DNA of 64,000 nucleotides from UBA4285 sp050944355 (GTDB taxonomy: Bacteria > Bacillota > Clostridia > Lachnospirales > Lachnospiraceae): positions 165,379 to 229,378 of the forward strand of contig JBMNQX010000003.1 of assembly GCA_050944355.1 (NCBI GenBank), in the 5' to 3' direction. The notes beneath the pieces were generated by a model. The model made no database searches and had not been told where the DNA came from. It worked only from the letters and a program-made list of their open reading frames with translations. Both the position numbers and the translations under genes were made by a program. Positions 41,200 through 49,817 of this stretch are shown piece after piece; position 1 is the first letter of the stretch, and each line of letters opens with the position of its first letter.

Positions 41200-42413
41200 A
41201 CTGTGACAACGTCACTCATCTGCGTGATGATCGGTTTGTACTTTTCATAGACGGCCTGGTAATTCGGGAGATGCGCCTCATCCAGCTGTGAAAACGGGAT
41301 GACGTCATATTCCGCGAGCGTGTCTTCCGTGTAGTAAAAATACATCAGGTCTGCGTGGATGTCCTGCAGAGAGATTTCAACAGTTCCGTCGGGCTGTGTC
41401 GTTTTCTGAATCGTCAGCCCGGCCATCATTTCGATCCGGCTCAGGTCATACTGAATTGCCACGATATTTCCCAGGGCATAGAAACAGATGGTGCGGTCAT
41501 TGATCCATTCGACCGGCTGGATGCAGTGCGGGTGATTGCCTATGATTATGTCAGCGCCGGCATCGGACAATTGACGAGCCAGTGTTTTCTGCTGCTCACT
41601 TGGCTCTGTCTGATATTCTCTGCCCCAGTGCATGGCCACGATGACGACATCCGCCTTCTGTTTGGCTGCCCGTACTTTCTGAAGCAGCTCATCGACTCTG
41701 CCGTCATAACAGGCGACCAGATAGTCTTTTCCCGCCGGCGGGTCGATGCCGTTCGTGCCGTACGTATACGAGATAAATGCAAAGGAAATGCCGTTGATTT
41801 CGTGGATCGGAATCGCGTCATAGTCTTCCTGCGACAGGTACGTGCCGGACGTGATTATTTCCGAATGAGAGTTCCAATAGGCGAGAGAGTTTTTGATGCC
41901 GCGTTCACCCTGATCCAGGGCGTGATTGTTGGCCAGGGATACCATGTTAAATCCCTGGGAGATCATATAGTCGCCCCATTCCGTCACACCGTTGAATGTC
42001 GGATATCCCTGAATGCCTAAATCATTTCCTCCGAGAATGGTTTCCTGATTGTAGTACCGCAGGTCGTATTGACGGGCAATTTTGCCGATCCGGTCAAGCA
42101 GCGTAAAAGTATAGGTGCCGTCCCCGTTTGCGGCATTGGTCTCTATGCCGGCGTGCAGCACAGCGTCTCCGACCATAAACAGCGAGGCTGTCTGTACAGT
42201 CGGCTGCGGCTCGGTTTCAGCCTCCGTCTCGTTGGTCTTTTCCGGCTCTGTTTCCTGTTCAGCCGATTCTGATTCCTGCGTTTCAGAAATCTGTACGATG
42301 GTGTCGGCGCTTGTCTTGTCCAGATGATACCGGTAGCCGAACAGCCCGGCTGTTGCGAACACAGTGACGGCGCATGTAATGGCGACAAACCGGTTAAATT
42401 GTCTATCATTCAT
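41184..42413 (-). CDS. CapA-family membrane-anchored metallophosphatase-like protein (copy 1)
   Basis: The 409-residue protein has an N-terminal membrane anchor (FVAITCAVTVFATAGLFGY, residues 8-26), an acidic Glu/Thr-rich linker (about 40-75), then the CapA/PGA_cap calcineurin-like domain: FMVGDAVLHAG, LANNHALDQGERG, AMHWGREY and IIGNHPHCIQPVEW. Family members act in poly-gamma-glutamate or cell-envelope processes, with the domain outside the cell. The start at 42413 is chosen over a 32-residue upstream extension. A close paralogue lies at 55036-56238. Confidence 0.87.
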   Translation of the reverse strand: MNDRQFNRFVAITCAVTVFATAGLFGYRYHLDKTSADTIVQISETQESESAEQETEPEKTNETEAETEPQPTVQTASLFMVGDAVLHAGIETNAANGDGTYTFTLLDRIGKIARQYDLRYYNQETILGGNDLGIQGYPTFNGVTEWGDYMISQGFNMVSLANNHALDQGERGIKNSLAYWNSHSEIITSGTYLSQEDYDAIPIHEINGISFAFISYTYGTNGIDPPAGKDYLVACYDGRVDELLQKVRAAKQKADVVIVAMHWGREYQTEPSEQQKTLARQLSDAGADIIIGNHPHCIQPVEWINDRTICFYALGNIVAIQYDLSRIEMMAGLTIQKTTQPDGTVEISLQDIHADLMYFYYTEDTLAEYDVIPFSQLDEAHLPNYQAVYEKYKPIITQMSDVVTVGGFG

Positions 42414-42731
42414 TCGCGTCCCCTTCGGCAAATTGCAGAATTGGCCGGTCCCCTTTCGCTGCATTGGATTTATTTTTTCAAATGTCAGATGCTGTTTCCA
42501 CTGACACATATTTATATTTCAGTTTAACATATATGCCTTATACAAAGCTATCTGAATGTAAAGATACGCAGGCTCTTTCCGCCTTCTTCTGCGAATATAT
42601 GCGGGGGGTCTCACATCGGCGCGCGTTTTCGCGCCGCTTGCCGGGCTTCGCGCGCTTTGCTATGATTAAGGAAATACGTCTGATGGAGACATTTGCCATC
42701 GGAAGTGTAAAACGTCAAGGAGGCATGTGTG
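42414..42731. promoter_or_regulatory. 318-base divergent region between CapA copy 1 and a nitroreductase
   Basis: On the plus strand, TTGCCG (42638-42643), a 17-base spacer and TATGAT (42661-42666, TG one base upstream) make a good promoter for the nitroreductase. Directly upstream is the hairpin CGGCGCG-CGTTTT-CGCGCCG (42618-42637), abutting the -35 box, which may be an operator. The remainder is AT-rich and should hold the capA promoter. No convincing gene lies here. Confidence 0.6.
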
Positions 42732-43259
42732 ATGCAGGATATTCTGGAAGTTTTGAAGACGAGACGTTCGATCCGCAAGTATCAGGACAAGCCGGTTCCG
42801 GACGAACTTCTTGAAAAAATTATCGAGGCCGGTCTTTACGCTCCGACCGGCATGAACCGTCAGGATGCCATCATTCTCGAGATCACAGATCCGGAGACGC
42901 TTCGGACTCTCGGTCTGATCAACGGGAAAATCATGGGGCAGGACAATTTTGACGGCTTTTACGGCGCACCGGCTCTGCTGTGTGTTCTCGCGGAAAAGGA
43001 TTCACCGATTGCTGTTTATGACGGCTGCAGTGTCATATCCAACATGATAAATGAGGCCGCTTCCCTTGGACTCGGATCCTGCTGGATTCACCGCTGCAAG
43101 GAACAGTTTGAGACGCCTGAGGGAAAAGAGATCCTCAAAAAAGCCGGAATCGATCCGGACAAATATGTCGGGATTGACAATGTCGCCGTCGGATATACGG
43201 ACGGTGAGCTGCCGGCGGCGCCCGCAAGAAAGAGCGGAAGAGTTTTCAAGATCAACTGA
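42732..43259 (+). CDS. Nitroreductase-family FMN protein (copy 1)
   Basis: The 175-residue protein has the nitroreductase FMN motifs RRSIRKYQDKPVPDELLEKI, LYAPTGMNRQDA, SNMINEAASLGLGSCWIH and GYTDGE. It is of the minimal single-domain type and probably reduces nitro or quinone compounds with NAD(P)H. ATG 42732 lies 8 bases from AAGGAGG and is preferred to GTG 42729. A paralogue with the same MQDILEVLK start lies at 52900-53427. Confidence 0.9.
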   Translation: MQDILEVLKTRRSIRKYQDKPVPDELLEKIIEAGLYAPTGMNRQDAIILEITDPETLRTLGLINGKIMGQDNFDGFYGAPALLCVLAEKDSPIAVYDGCSVISNMINEAASLGLGSCWIHRCKEQFETPEGKEILKKAGIDPDKYVGIDNVAVGYTDGELPAAPARKSGRVFKIN

Positions 43260-43281
43260 GCGAAAATACAAAAAATGAAAG

Positions 43282-43320
43282 AGACGGGAGGCCTGAAAGA
43301 CGGCTTCCCGTCTTTAATTT
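43282..43320 (+). terminator. Intrinsic terminator after nitroreductase copy 1
   Basis: AGACGGGA (43282-43289) pairs with TCCCGTCT (43306-43313), with an inner GCC/GGC, followed by TTAATTT. Confidence 0.8.
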
Positions 43321-43332
43321 GCCCGTGCGCGA

Positions 43333-43361
43333 TTGCACAAAGCGTTCTCCTCTGCTAGAAT
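43333..43361 (+). promoter_or_regulatory. leuS promoter
   Basis: TTGCAC (43333-43338), 17-base spacer, TAGAAT (43356-43361) with TG one base upstream. The leader to the start codon is only about 70 bases and shows no T-box elements. Confidence 0.75.
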
Positions 43362-43436
43362 AAAGTTTAATTGTTTTTACAGCATCCTATAGCTGGCGGG
43401 CAGCCAGACGGCTTGAGCCCGGGGAGGATCAGAGGT

Positions 43437-45824
43437 ATGTACGATCATCAGAAAATTGAAGCGAAGTGGCAGAAGTACTGGGAAGAAAACAAGACGTTCA
43501 AGACAGATGCCTACGACTTTTCAAAGCCGAAGTATTATGTCATGGATATGTTCCCATATCCGTCCGGCCAGGGCCTTCACGTAGGCCATCCGGAAAGCTA
43601 TACGGCGACGGATATCATTGCGAGAATGAAGCGCATGCAGGGGTATAACGTCATGCACCCGATGGGGTTCGACGCATTCGGACTTCCGGCCGAGCAGTAC
43701 GCGCTCAAGACCGGCCATCATCCGGGTGAATTCACCTATGCCAACATCGATCATTTCCGTACACAGCTCAAAGGACTCGGCTTCAGCTACGACTGGGACC
43801 GCGAAGTCCGCACCTGCGATCCGGACTATTACAAGTGGACACAGTGGATTTTCCTGCAGCTTTACAAGAAAGGCCTCGCCTACGTGGCGGAAATGCCTGT
43901 CAACTGGTGCCCGGAGGAAAAAGCCGTCCTGGCAAATGAGGAAGTCATCAACGGCAAGAGCGAGCACGGCCACGTGGTTGTCCGCCGCAACATGCGCCAG
44001 TGGGTCCTGAAGATCACGGCTTACGCGGAGCAGCTGCTCGACGAGCTGGATGAGGTCGACTGGCCGGAATCCACGAAGGAAATGCAGAGAAACTGGATCG
44101 GCAAGTCGATCGGCGCGGACGTTGTGTTCCACATCGACGGGACGGACAAGGATTTCACCGTGTTCACGACCCGCTGCGACACGCTGTTCGGCGCCACTTA
44201 CTGCGTCATGTCGCCGGAGCACCCATTTGTCAATGAGATTACGACGCCGGAACAGAAGGCTGCGGTTGAGGCATATCAGAGGGAAGCGGCGAAGAAGTCC
44301 GACCTGGAGCGCACAGATCTGAACAAGGACAAGACAGGCGTGTTCACCGGCGCGTATGCTGTCAACCCGATCAACGGAAAGAAGATCCCGATCTGGGTTT
44401 CGGACTATGTTCTGGCAAGCTACGGAACCGGCGCCATCATGGCCGTTCCGGCGCACGATACCAGAGACTACGAATTCGCAAAGAAGTTTGACCTTCCGAT
44501 TATTCAGGTTCTGGAGGGCGGTGATATTTCCAAGGAAGCCTACACCGGCGACGGCGTGCATGTGAACTCAGAGTGGCTGAACGGCCTCGGCAAGCAGGAG
44601 GCCATCGACAAGGTGATCGACTGGCTGACGGAGCATCACTGCGGCGAGAAGAAGATTCAGTACAAGCTCAGAGACTGGATTTTCTCCCGTCAGAGATACT
44701 GGGGCGAGCCGATTCCGATCGTTCACATGGACGACGGAACGATGCGCACGGTGGACGAGAGCGATCTGCCGCTCGAGCTGCCGGCTGTCACGGACTATGA
44801 GCCGGCCGATGACGGACAGTCACCGCTCGCCAAGGCGACGGACTGGCTGAACGTGACGATCGACGGTCAGCACGGAATCCGCGAGACCAACACCATGCCG
44901 CAGTGGGCCGGTTCCTGCTGGTATTATCTGCGGTATCTGGATCCGCACAACGACAAGGCGCTGGCCGATCCGGAACTGATCCACCACTGGATGCCGGTTG
45001 ACCTGTATATCGGCGGTGCAGAGCACGCAGTGCTGCATCTGCTCTACTCCCGTTTCTGGTACAAGGTTCTGCGCGACTGCGGTGTCGTATTTAATGACGA
45101 GCCGTTCCAGAAGCTGTATCATCAGGGCATGATCCTGGGTGAAAACGGCGTGAAGATGAGCAAATCGCTCGGCAACGTCGTGAACCCGGATGATCTGGTG
45201 AAGAGCCACGGCGCGGATGCGCTGCGTCTGTACGAAATGTTCATGGGACCGCTGAATGCCAGCAAGCCGTGGTCGACGAAGGGTATGGATGGTTCCCGCA
45301 AATGGCTCGACCGCGTGTACCGTCTGGCCACGAGCGATATGGTAGTTGACGCACCGACGCCGGAACTGGACTACAGCTACAACTGCATGATCAAAAAGGT
45401 CACCGAGGATTACGAGACACTGAACTTCAACACGGCGATCTCCCAGATGATGATCTTCGTCAATGACGTCAACAAGAACGGCAAGGTAAGCCGCGATATG
45501 ATGGAGGGATTTGTCAAGGTTCTGAACCCGGTTGCACCGCATATCACGGAAGAGATGTGGACGATTCTGACCGGAAAGACCGAGATTGCCTATGAAAAGT
45601 GGCCGACGTATGATCCGGCCAAGACTGTGGCGGCCAGCGTGACTATTGCCGTACAGGTAAACGGCAAGATGCGCGGAAAGTTCGAAACCGCAAAGGATTC
45701 CGACAAGGAGACTCTTCAGGCGAAGGCTCTCGAGCTTGGCAATGTGGCAAAGCAGGTAGAAGGAAAGACAATCCGCAAGGTGATTGTGGTTCCGAACAAG
45801 ATCGTCAACATCATTGTCGGCTGA
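43437..45824 (+). CDS. leuS: Leucine--tRNA ligase
   Basis: The 795-residue class I synthetase has the HIGH-type motif LHVGHP (near 48-52) in YPSGQGLHVGHP, an editing domain, and KMSKS (K573). The C-terminus QVEGKTIRKVIVVPNKIVNI is typical of bacterial LeuRS. The start at 43437 has GGGGAGG 9 bases upstream; an upstream in-frame extension runs through the promoter and is rejected. A long terminator stem follows. Confidence 0.98.
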   Translation: MYDHQKIEAKWQKYWEENKTFKTDAYDFSKPKYYVMDMFPYPSGQGLHVGHPESYTATDIIARMKRMQGYNVMHPMGFDAFGLPAEQYALKTGHHPGEFTYANIDHFRTQLKGLGFSYDWDREVRTCDPDYYKWTQWIFLQLYKKGLAYVAEMPVNWCPEEKAVLANEEVINGKSEHGHVVVRRNMRQWVLKITAYAEQLLDELDEVDWPESTKEMQRNWIGKSIGADVVFHIDGTDKDFTVFTTRCDTLFGATYCVMSPEHPFVNEITTPEQKAAVEAYQREAAKKSDLERTDLNKDKTGVFTGAYAVNPINGKKIPIWVSDYVLASYGTGAIMAVPAHDTRDYEFAKKFDLPIIQVLEGGDISKEAYTGDGVHVNSEWLNGLGKQEAIDKVIDWLTEHHCGEKKIQYKLRDWIFSRQRYWGEPIPIVHMDDGTMRTVDESDLPLELPAVTDYEPADDGQSPLAKATDWLNVTIDGQHGIRETNTMPQWAGSCWYYLRYLDPHNDKALADPELIHHWMPVDLYIGGAEHAVLHLLYSRFWYKVLRDCGVVFNDEPFQKLYHQGMILGENGVKMSKSLGNVVNPDDLVKSHGADALRLYEMFMGPLNASKPWSTKGMDGSRKWLDRVYRLATSDMVVDAPTPELDYSYNCMIKKVTEDYETLNFNTAISQMMIFVNDVNKNGKVSRDMMEGFVKVLNPVAPHITEEMWTILTGKTEIAYEKWPTYDPAKTVAASVTIAVQVNGKMRGKFETAKDSDKETLQAKALELGNVAKQVEGKTIRKVIVVPNKIVNIIVG

Positions 45825-45873
45825 GACTGCAGTCTGGTGATCGATCCGGACGAAGAACAGAAGACATATTAAA

Positions 45874-45918
45874 AATCAGGCATCGTTTTCCGGAAGCGGA
45901 AAACGGTGCCTGATTTAG
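45874..45918. terminator. Terminator after leuS (19-bp stem)
   Basis: AATCAGGCATCGTTTTCCG (45874-45892), loop GAAG, and the complementary arm to 45915 with one G-U pair. It is flanked by A residues upstream and TTTA downstream. Confidence 0.75.
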
Positions 45919-45962
45919 GCTCAAAGTCCGGGGCTTTCTCGTCTGTGACAAATGGTGACGGT

Positions 45963-46565
45963 ATGATTAAGAACATTATTTTTGACATCGGGAACGTCCT
46001 GATGAAATATGACCCGAGAGGGTATATTTACGGGGCTTTCGAGCGGAACACGGCGGACCGGATTTTTGACGCGATGTTTCACTCCGGATTTTGGATAGAG
46101 CTTGACCGCGGCATTATGAGCGAAGAGGAGATTCTGGACGGCTTTATCCGGCACTGTCCGGACCTTTCCGGACAGATCCGCCGCATGTACGATGAGATGG
46201 GCGGCTTTTGCAGCGCGTATTCCGGAACGCGGCCGTGGCTTCTCCGGCTGAAAGAGGATTACCATCTTTACTATCTGAGCAACTATTCGCTGCCTATGCG
46301 CCGGCGCACCGGCGAAATGCTGGATTCTTTCCTGCTGCTTCTGGAAGGCGGAATTTTCTCTTACGAAGTAAAGAAGATCAAGCCGGACCCGGCAATCTAT
46401 CATATGCTGCTTGACCGGTACAGCCTTCTGCCGGAGGAATGTGTATTCATTGATGACTCCGCGGACAATGTGCGCGCCGCCGCCTCTCTTGGCATGAAGG
46501 CGCTGCAGGCTAAAGACGCGTCTGACACCCGGATCGCGCTGGACCGGCTGCTGGAAAATGCCTGA
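45963..46565 (+). CDS. HAD-superfamily hydrolase (YihX-like)
   Basis: The 200-residue protein has HAD motif I FDIGNVL (residues 7-13), motif II YLSNYS, motif III lysine in KKIKPDPAIY, and motif IV FIDDSADNV. In motif I the second acidic residue is glycine (DIGN), as in many epoxide-hydrolase/YihX-like members. It probably dephosphorylates a sugar phosphate. The last 38 residues, from IDDSADNVRAA on, recur nearly unchanged at the end of the chimeric frame at 53564-54223. The start at 45963 gives a complete motif I; its upstream site is weak. Confidence 0.88.
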   Translation: MIKNIIFDIGNVLMKYDPRGYIYGAFERNTADRIFDAMFHSGFWIELDRGIMSEEEILDGFIRHCPDLSGQIRRMYDEMGGFCSAYSGTRPWLLRLKEDYHLYYLSNYSLPMRRRTGEMLDSFLLLLEGGIFSYEVKKIKPDPAIYHMLLDRYSLLPEECVFIDDSADNVRAAASLGMKALQAKDASDTRIALDRLLENA

Positions 46566-46625
46566 GATACTTTTCTAGGAGTTCAACGTTAGAGCCGGAT
46601 TGCAGAATGGCGTGAGAGGGAAATT

Positions 46626-47234
46626 ATGACACAGTATGAGAGGATGATTCAGGGGCTGGTTTACGATCCGGGAGATCCGGAAATCATGAAGGAACAGGTT
46701 CCCCTGCAGGATAGACTTTGGGAATTTAATCAGCTGAAGCCGTCTGACTATAAGAAAAAGGAACAGTTCATGAAAGAGCTCTTTGCCGAATGCGGCGAGG
46801 GAACGTATATTGAGCTGCCCTTTCACGCGAACTGGGGCGGTCATCATGTGCATCTGGGAGAGTATGTTTATATTAATTCCAACATGACGATGGTCGATGA
46901 CGGCAATATTTTCATCGGCAGCCGGGTCATGTTCGGGCCGAACGTGATGATCGCGACGGCAAATCATCCCGTCAACCCGGAACTGCGCAGGAAGGGGCTG
47001 CAGTACAACAAAGATGTCTGTATCGGCGAGAATGCCTGGATCGGCGGCAGCGTTGTCATCGTGCCGGGCGTGCATATCGGCGCGAATGCCGTGATCGGCG
47101 CCGGCAGCGTGGTGACAAAGGATATACCGGATAATGTCGTCGCGGCGGGAAATCCGTGCCGGGTCCTGCGGGAAGTGGGGGAAAGGGACAGGCAGTTTTT
47201 CTATAAAAATGAGAGAATTGACGGCAATTTCTAA
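46626..47234 (+). CDS. Maltose/galactoside O-acetyltransferase-family protein
   Basis: The 202-residue protein has the N-terminal Mac domain (MIQGLVYDPGDPEI, LWEFNQLKPSDYKKK) and a left-handed beta-helix of hexapeptide repeats (IFIGSRVMFGPNV, VCIGENAWIGGSVVIV, NAVIGAGSVVTKDI). The catalytic-type histidine lies in ATANHPVNPELRR. It transfers acetyl from acetyl-CoA to a sugar hydroxyl. GAGAGGGAA precedes the ATG. Confidence 0.93.
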   Translation: MTQYERMIQGLVYDPGDPEIMKEQVPLQDRLWEFNQLKPSDYKKKEQFMKELFAECGEGTYIELPFHANWGGHHVHLGEYVYINSNMTMVDDGNIFIGSRVMFGPNVMIATANHPVNPELRRKGLQYNKDVCIGENAWIGGSVVIVPGVHIGANAVIGAGSVVTKDIPDNVVAAGNPCRVLREVGERDRQFFYKNERIDGNF

Positions 47235-47258
47235 TGCGGGAAAAATTTTTTGTGACTT

Positions 47259-47845
47259 TTACAGTTTGCGGAAGATAGTGTCGATGCGCTGAAAGCTGGG
47301 CATACAGGAATTGTATAGTATATCCGCAAAGACATCTTTCTCTACGATACAGCCGGAAGAAAGCCAGCTATGTGTGGAGGCAACCAATCCGCCTGATATG
47401 AAATCCAGAATAAGGCTGGCTTCCGAAGGAATCCGGGAGCCTGTTTTTTGAGTAATCAGTATTTCCAGTGAACTGCGCAGCCGCAGGGCGAAAGGTCCGT
47501 TGGTTTTGTCCAGCAAATTTAAGCAAAGCAGTCGGTTTTTTTTATGATGCTCAGAGCATCCCGAAAAAGATTCCGGGATGCGGATCTGTCAGCAACAGAG
47601 ATCTGTTCACTGCGGGTCGCAAGATCGTTGAATAAATGCTGAAATAAGTCATCTGACAGCTCATCATATAAAGCGTTCAGATCTGCATAATAGCGATAAA
47701 ATGTGGCACGATTGATGTCCGCTTCTTCGCAGAGATTTCTGACAGTAATCTCATGAAATGGTTTTTCGCCCAGAAGCCTGATGAAGCTTTCCTGAACGAT
47801 TCTTTTCGTACGTCTTCTTACTGCACTCATTTTCTCATCGGACAT
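47259..47845 (-). pseudogene. TetR-family regulator disrupted by a frameshift in a T8/A8 run
   Basis: The N-terminal part (47519-47845, start MSDEKMSAVRRRTKRIV) holds a complete TetR helix-turn-helix (ITVRNLCEEADINRATFYRY) and ends at a stop soon after IIKKTDCFA. The C-terminal TetR domain continues in another frame (LDKTNGPFALRLRSSLEILI and FISGGLVASTHSWL) down to 47259. One extra A in the run of eight (47536-47543) restores a single frame through RLLCLNLLDKTN. This is either a pseudogene, a phase-variable gene or a sequencing error. It is divergent from the NTF2-like gene at 48052, with a palindrome between them. Confidence 0.8.
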
Positions 47846-48005
47846 AGCACGGTTATCCTCTCTGAAATAAAGATAATTTGGCGGGATCTGCTTCATTTTG
47901 AAACAATAACATTTTTTATGACGCAATCTGCGGCATTTTCTCAGGATCTGATGATTGAATTGTCTATATATCCAGTATATTCTCACTCATAGAAAATGCA
48001 ACATG

Positions 48006-48023
48006 CATCTCAAAATGAGACGC
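48006..48023. promoter_or_regulatory. Palindromic operator candidate for the split TetR regulator
   Basis: TCTCA-AAA-TGAGA (48008-48020), flanked by GC on both sides, lies about 30 bases upstream of the NTF2-like gene and within the divergent gap. TetR proteins usually bind such palindromes between themselves and the gene they control. Confidence 0.5.
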
Positions 48024-48051
48024 AAATCTTTTACATTAGGAGTATGATTAT

Positions 48052-48540
48052 ATGAACAATTCAACTCACTATCAGGACAGACAGGATGGATATCAGACAA
48101 TTCTGAAAGAAGTGAAGGAGAACAAAAAAGGGCGCAGTGATTTTGAAAATACAATCCTGTGCCGGATATATGAGTGGTGGGCCAATTGGAAACCGGATTA
48201 CGAGGGGTGGCTGCAATGCGCGGATGATCTGTATGCGGATTCTGCTTGTATTGATGCCATCGGGCCCGAACCGCAGCAGTACAAGGATTATCGGAAATCC
48301 ATGAAAGGCCAGAGAGATATATTTGATATGGACATGGGGGCTATTCAGACCTGTGTTGTGGAAGGAGACACGGTTGCGTTTAATTACAAAATGTACCTGA
48401 CACCCAAAAAGGATATGGGAACGATGAAAAAAGGAAATACAATTGTGCTGAAAGTTGCGGAGTTCAATACATTTGCCATGGTTGAAGGATATTCGAAACC
48501 GATGGTTGTCCACCTGCAGCTTCTGACAGGCAAAATGTAA
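48052..48540 (+). CDS. NTF2/SnoaL-like fold protein
   Basis: The 162-residue protein has a helical N-terminus (YQDRQDGYQTILKEVKENKK) and a cone-like domain with RIYEWWANWKPDYEGWLQCA, LYADSACIDAIGP and TVAFNYKMYL. This pattern resembles the NTF2/SnoaL-like proteins at 56767 and 57773. No catalytic motif is certain. TTAGGAG precedes the ATG. It is probably controlled by the adjacent TetR gene. Function is unknown. Confidence 0.55.
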   Translation: MNNSTHYQDRQDGYQTILKEVKENKKGRSDFENTILCRIYEWWANWKPDYEGWLQCADDLYADSACIDAIGPEPQQYKDYRKSMKGQRDIFDMDMGAIQTCVVEGDTVAFNYKMYLTPKKDMGTMKKGNTIVLKVAEFNTFAMVEGYSKPMVVHLQLLTGKM

Positions 48541-48611
48541 CGTGTGAAAAATACTGCTTACATCATCGGACAAAATGTGATAATGTAACAGGGTTAAAAC
48601 TGACAGAACGG

Positions 48612-48674
48612 TATAATTGGAAACGCACACTCCTTCGGGTGACACGAACAACACGTCCGGCACGGAAGGAGTGT
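48612..48674 (+). promoter_or_regulatory. Promoter and 5'-terminal hairpin sequestering the DUF2798 ribosome binding site
   Basis: A -10 TATAAT (48612-48617) would start RNA near 48624. The transcript then begins with ACACTCCTT (48627-48635), which pairs perfectly over 9 bp with AAGGAGTGT (48666-48674). That arm contains the AAGGAG ribosome binding site of the gene at 48681. This looks like a translational switch; what opens it is unknown. TAAC-AGG-GTTA (48586-48596) near the -35 may be an operator. Confidence 0.55.
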
Positions 48675-48680
48675 ATTATT

Positions 48681-49151
48681 ATGCCGCAGAACAAGTTTGA
48701 GAACTTCATTTTTACGGTTATCATGGCCTTTCTCATGGTTTACGCTATGATCTGCTACAACATCGCCCTGAACATCGGTGGGATGCGCGATGCTGTATTC
48801 CGGATGGCCTTTGGTGAGCTAAGGATCATGTGGCCCTCAGCCATCATTCTGGAGATGTTCGTCATGGAGCGTCCGGTTATGGCGCTGACCGGCCGTGCGG
48901 TCACAAAGGAGATGCCGTTTTTTCTTGTGCTTCTCATCCGCTGCTCCCTCACGGTCTGCCTGATGTGCCCGGCAATGAGCTTCATCGCAACACTGCTGTT
49001 CAAGGAATATCATGAGGCGGGGCTTGTGAGCGTCTGGCTTCAGACGGCGGCGTTGAATTTCCCCATGGCGCTCGGATGGCAGATCTTCTTTGCCGGTCCT
49101 GCCGGCAGATGGATTTTCCGCATACTGTTCAGAAAGAAAGCAGATGCCTGA
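48681..49151 (+). CDS. DUF2798-like four-helix membrane protein
   Basis: The 156-residue protein has four predicted transmembrane segments (FIFTVIMAFLMVYAMICYN, a second near 45-65, FLVLLIRCSLTVCLMCPAM, and the last before AGPAGRWIFRILF). The N-terminal MPQNKFENFIFTVIMAF and the repeat-like GPAGR end fit the DUF2798 family. Function unknown. The start at 48681 follows AAGGAG and is preferred to one 14 codons upstream that lies within the RNA hairpin. Confidence 0.7.
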   Translation: MPQNKFENFIFTVIMAFLMVYAMICYNIALNIGGMRDAVFRMAFGELRIMWPSAIILEMFVMERPVMALTGRAVTKEMPFFLVLLIRCSLTVCLMCPAMSFIATLLFKEYHEAGLVSVWLQTAALNFPMALGWQIFFAGPAGRWIFRILFRKKADA

Positions 49152-49173
49152 AATGGCCGCCCGCTGCCGGACA

Positions 49174-49704
49174 CTAAGATTCTGGTTTGAATCCTGTGTT
49201 TTGAGAAGCTTTCCGGATGAGAAATGTCTCCAGAAAACGAATCATTTGTTCCGGTGTTTCCTGCATCCCGCGGCGGATCCACTCGTCGATCCATCCGAAA
49301 GCGGCGCCGGTAAACCATCCGATCAGGTATGCCGTACAGTTGTCCATTTCAGCAGAAAGTTTAAAAGCGTCTTGAATTTCGACTCTCAGCATATCGGAAA
49401 GACCGGCACGGTAGAGAGCCAGATAGAATTTTTTATGTGCATAGAAATGCGTCAGCATCAGCCGCATCTGTTCACTCTCCGGTGTATTGTCGTATACATC
49501 CCGCCACGTACATGTCAGGTGGTCCAGATACTGCCGGATGACATCCGATGTATCCGTGAAATGCCGATAGAAGGAAGCACGGCCGACGCCGGCTTCTTTG
49601 GTCAGCGCAGAAACCGTGATTTTCCGGAAGTCCTTTTCTTCCATCAGGGAGACCAGCGTGGATGTAATCTGCTTTTTTACGTAATGGATATCGGATGCGG
49701 GCAT
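49174..49704 (-). CDS. TetR-family transcriptional regulator
   Basis: The 176-residue protein has the TetR helix-turn-helix (KITVSALTKEAGVGRASFYRHF, residues about 28-49) and a C-terminal domain with FYLALYRAGLSDMLR and YLIGWFTGAAFGWIDEWIRRG. This is the DhaS/AcrR-like type. It is divergent from the alpha/beta hydrolase at 49818 and probably represses it and itself through the palindrome at 49766-49783. It converges with the DUF2798 gene. Confidence 0.9.
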   Translation of the reverse strand: MPASDIHYVKKQITSTLVSLMEEKDFRKITVSALTKEAGVGRASFYRHFTDTSDVIRQYLDHLTCTWRDVYDNTPESEQMRLMLTHFYAHKKFYLALYRAGLSDMLRVEIQDAFKLSAEMDNCTAYLIGWFTGAAFGWIDEWIRRGMQETPEQMIRFLETFLIRKASQNTGFKPES

Positions 49705-49757
49705 GAGACAATATTCCCCTTTGTGTCTTATTTTTCCAGACAGTATTGCCTGCCGGA

Positions 49758-49795
49758 CGATTGATGTGATACAAATGTATCACCCGGGACAATCG
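49758..49795. promoter_or_regulatory. Nested palindromic TetR operator
   Basis: GTGATACA-AA-TGTATCAC (49766-49783) is a perfect 8-bp inverted repeat, and it is itself enclosed by CGATTG (49758-49763) / CAATCG (49790-49795). It lies between the divergent TetR and hydrolase genes. Confidence 0.75.
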
Positions 49796-49817
49796 TAAGC
49801 AAGTTGGAGAAACAGAG

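Noticed and set aside
42464..42814. Plus-strand frame of 116 codons before nitroreductase copy 1
   Set aside because: It runs across the promoter and hairpin and overlaps the true gene in another frame; no ribosome binding site or family match.
43362..43436. T-box riboswitch upstream of leuS
   Set aside because: The leader is only about 75 bases, lacks the conserved T-box sequence, and has no antiterminator/terminator pair after the promoter.
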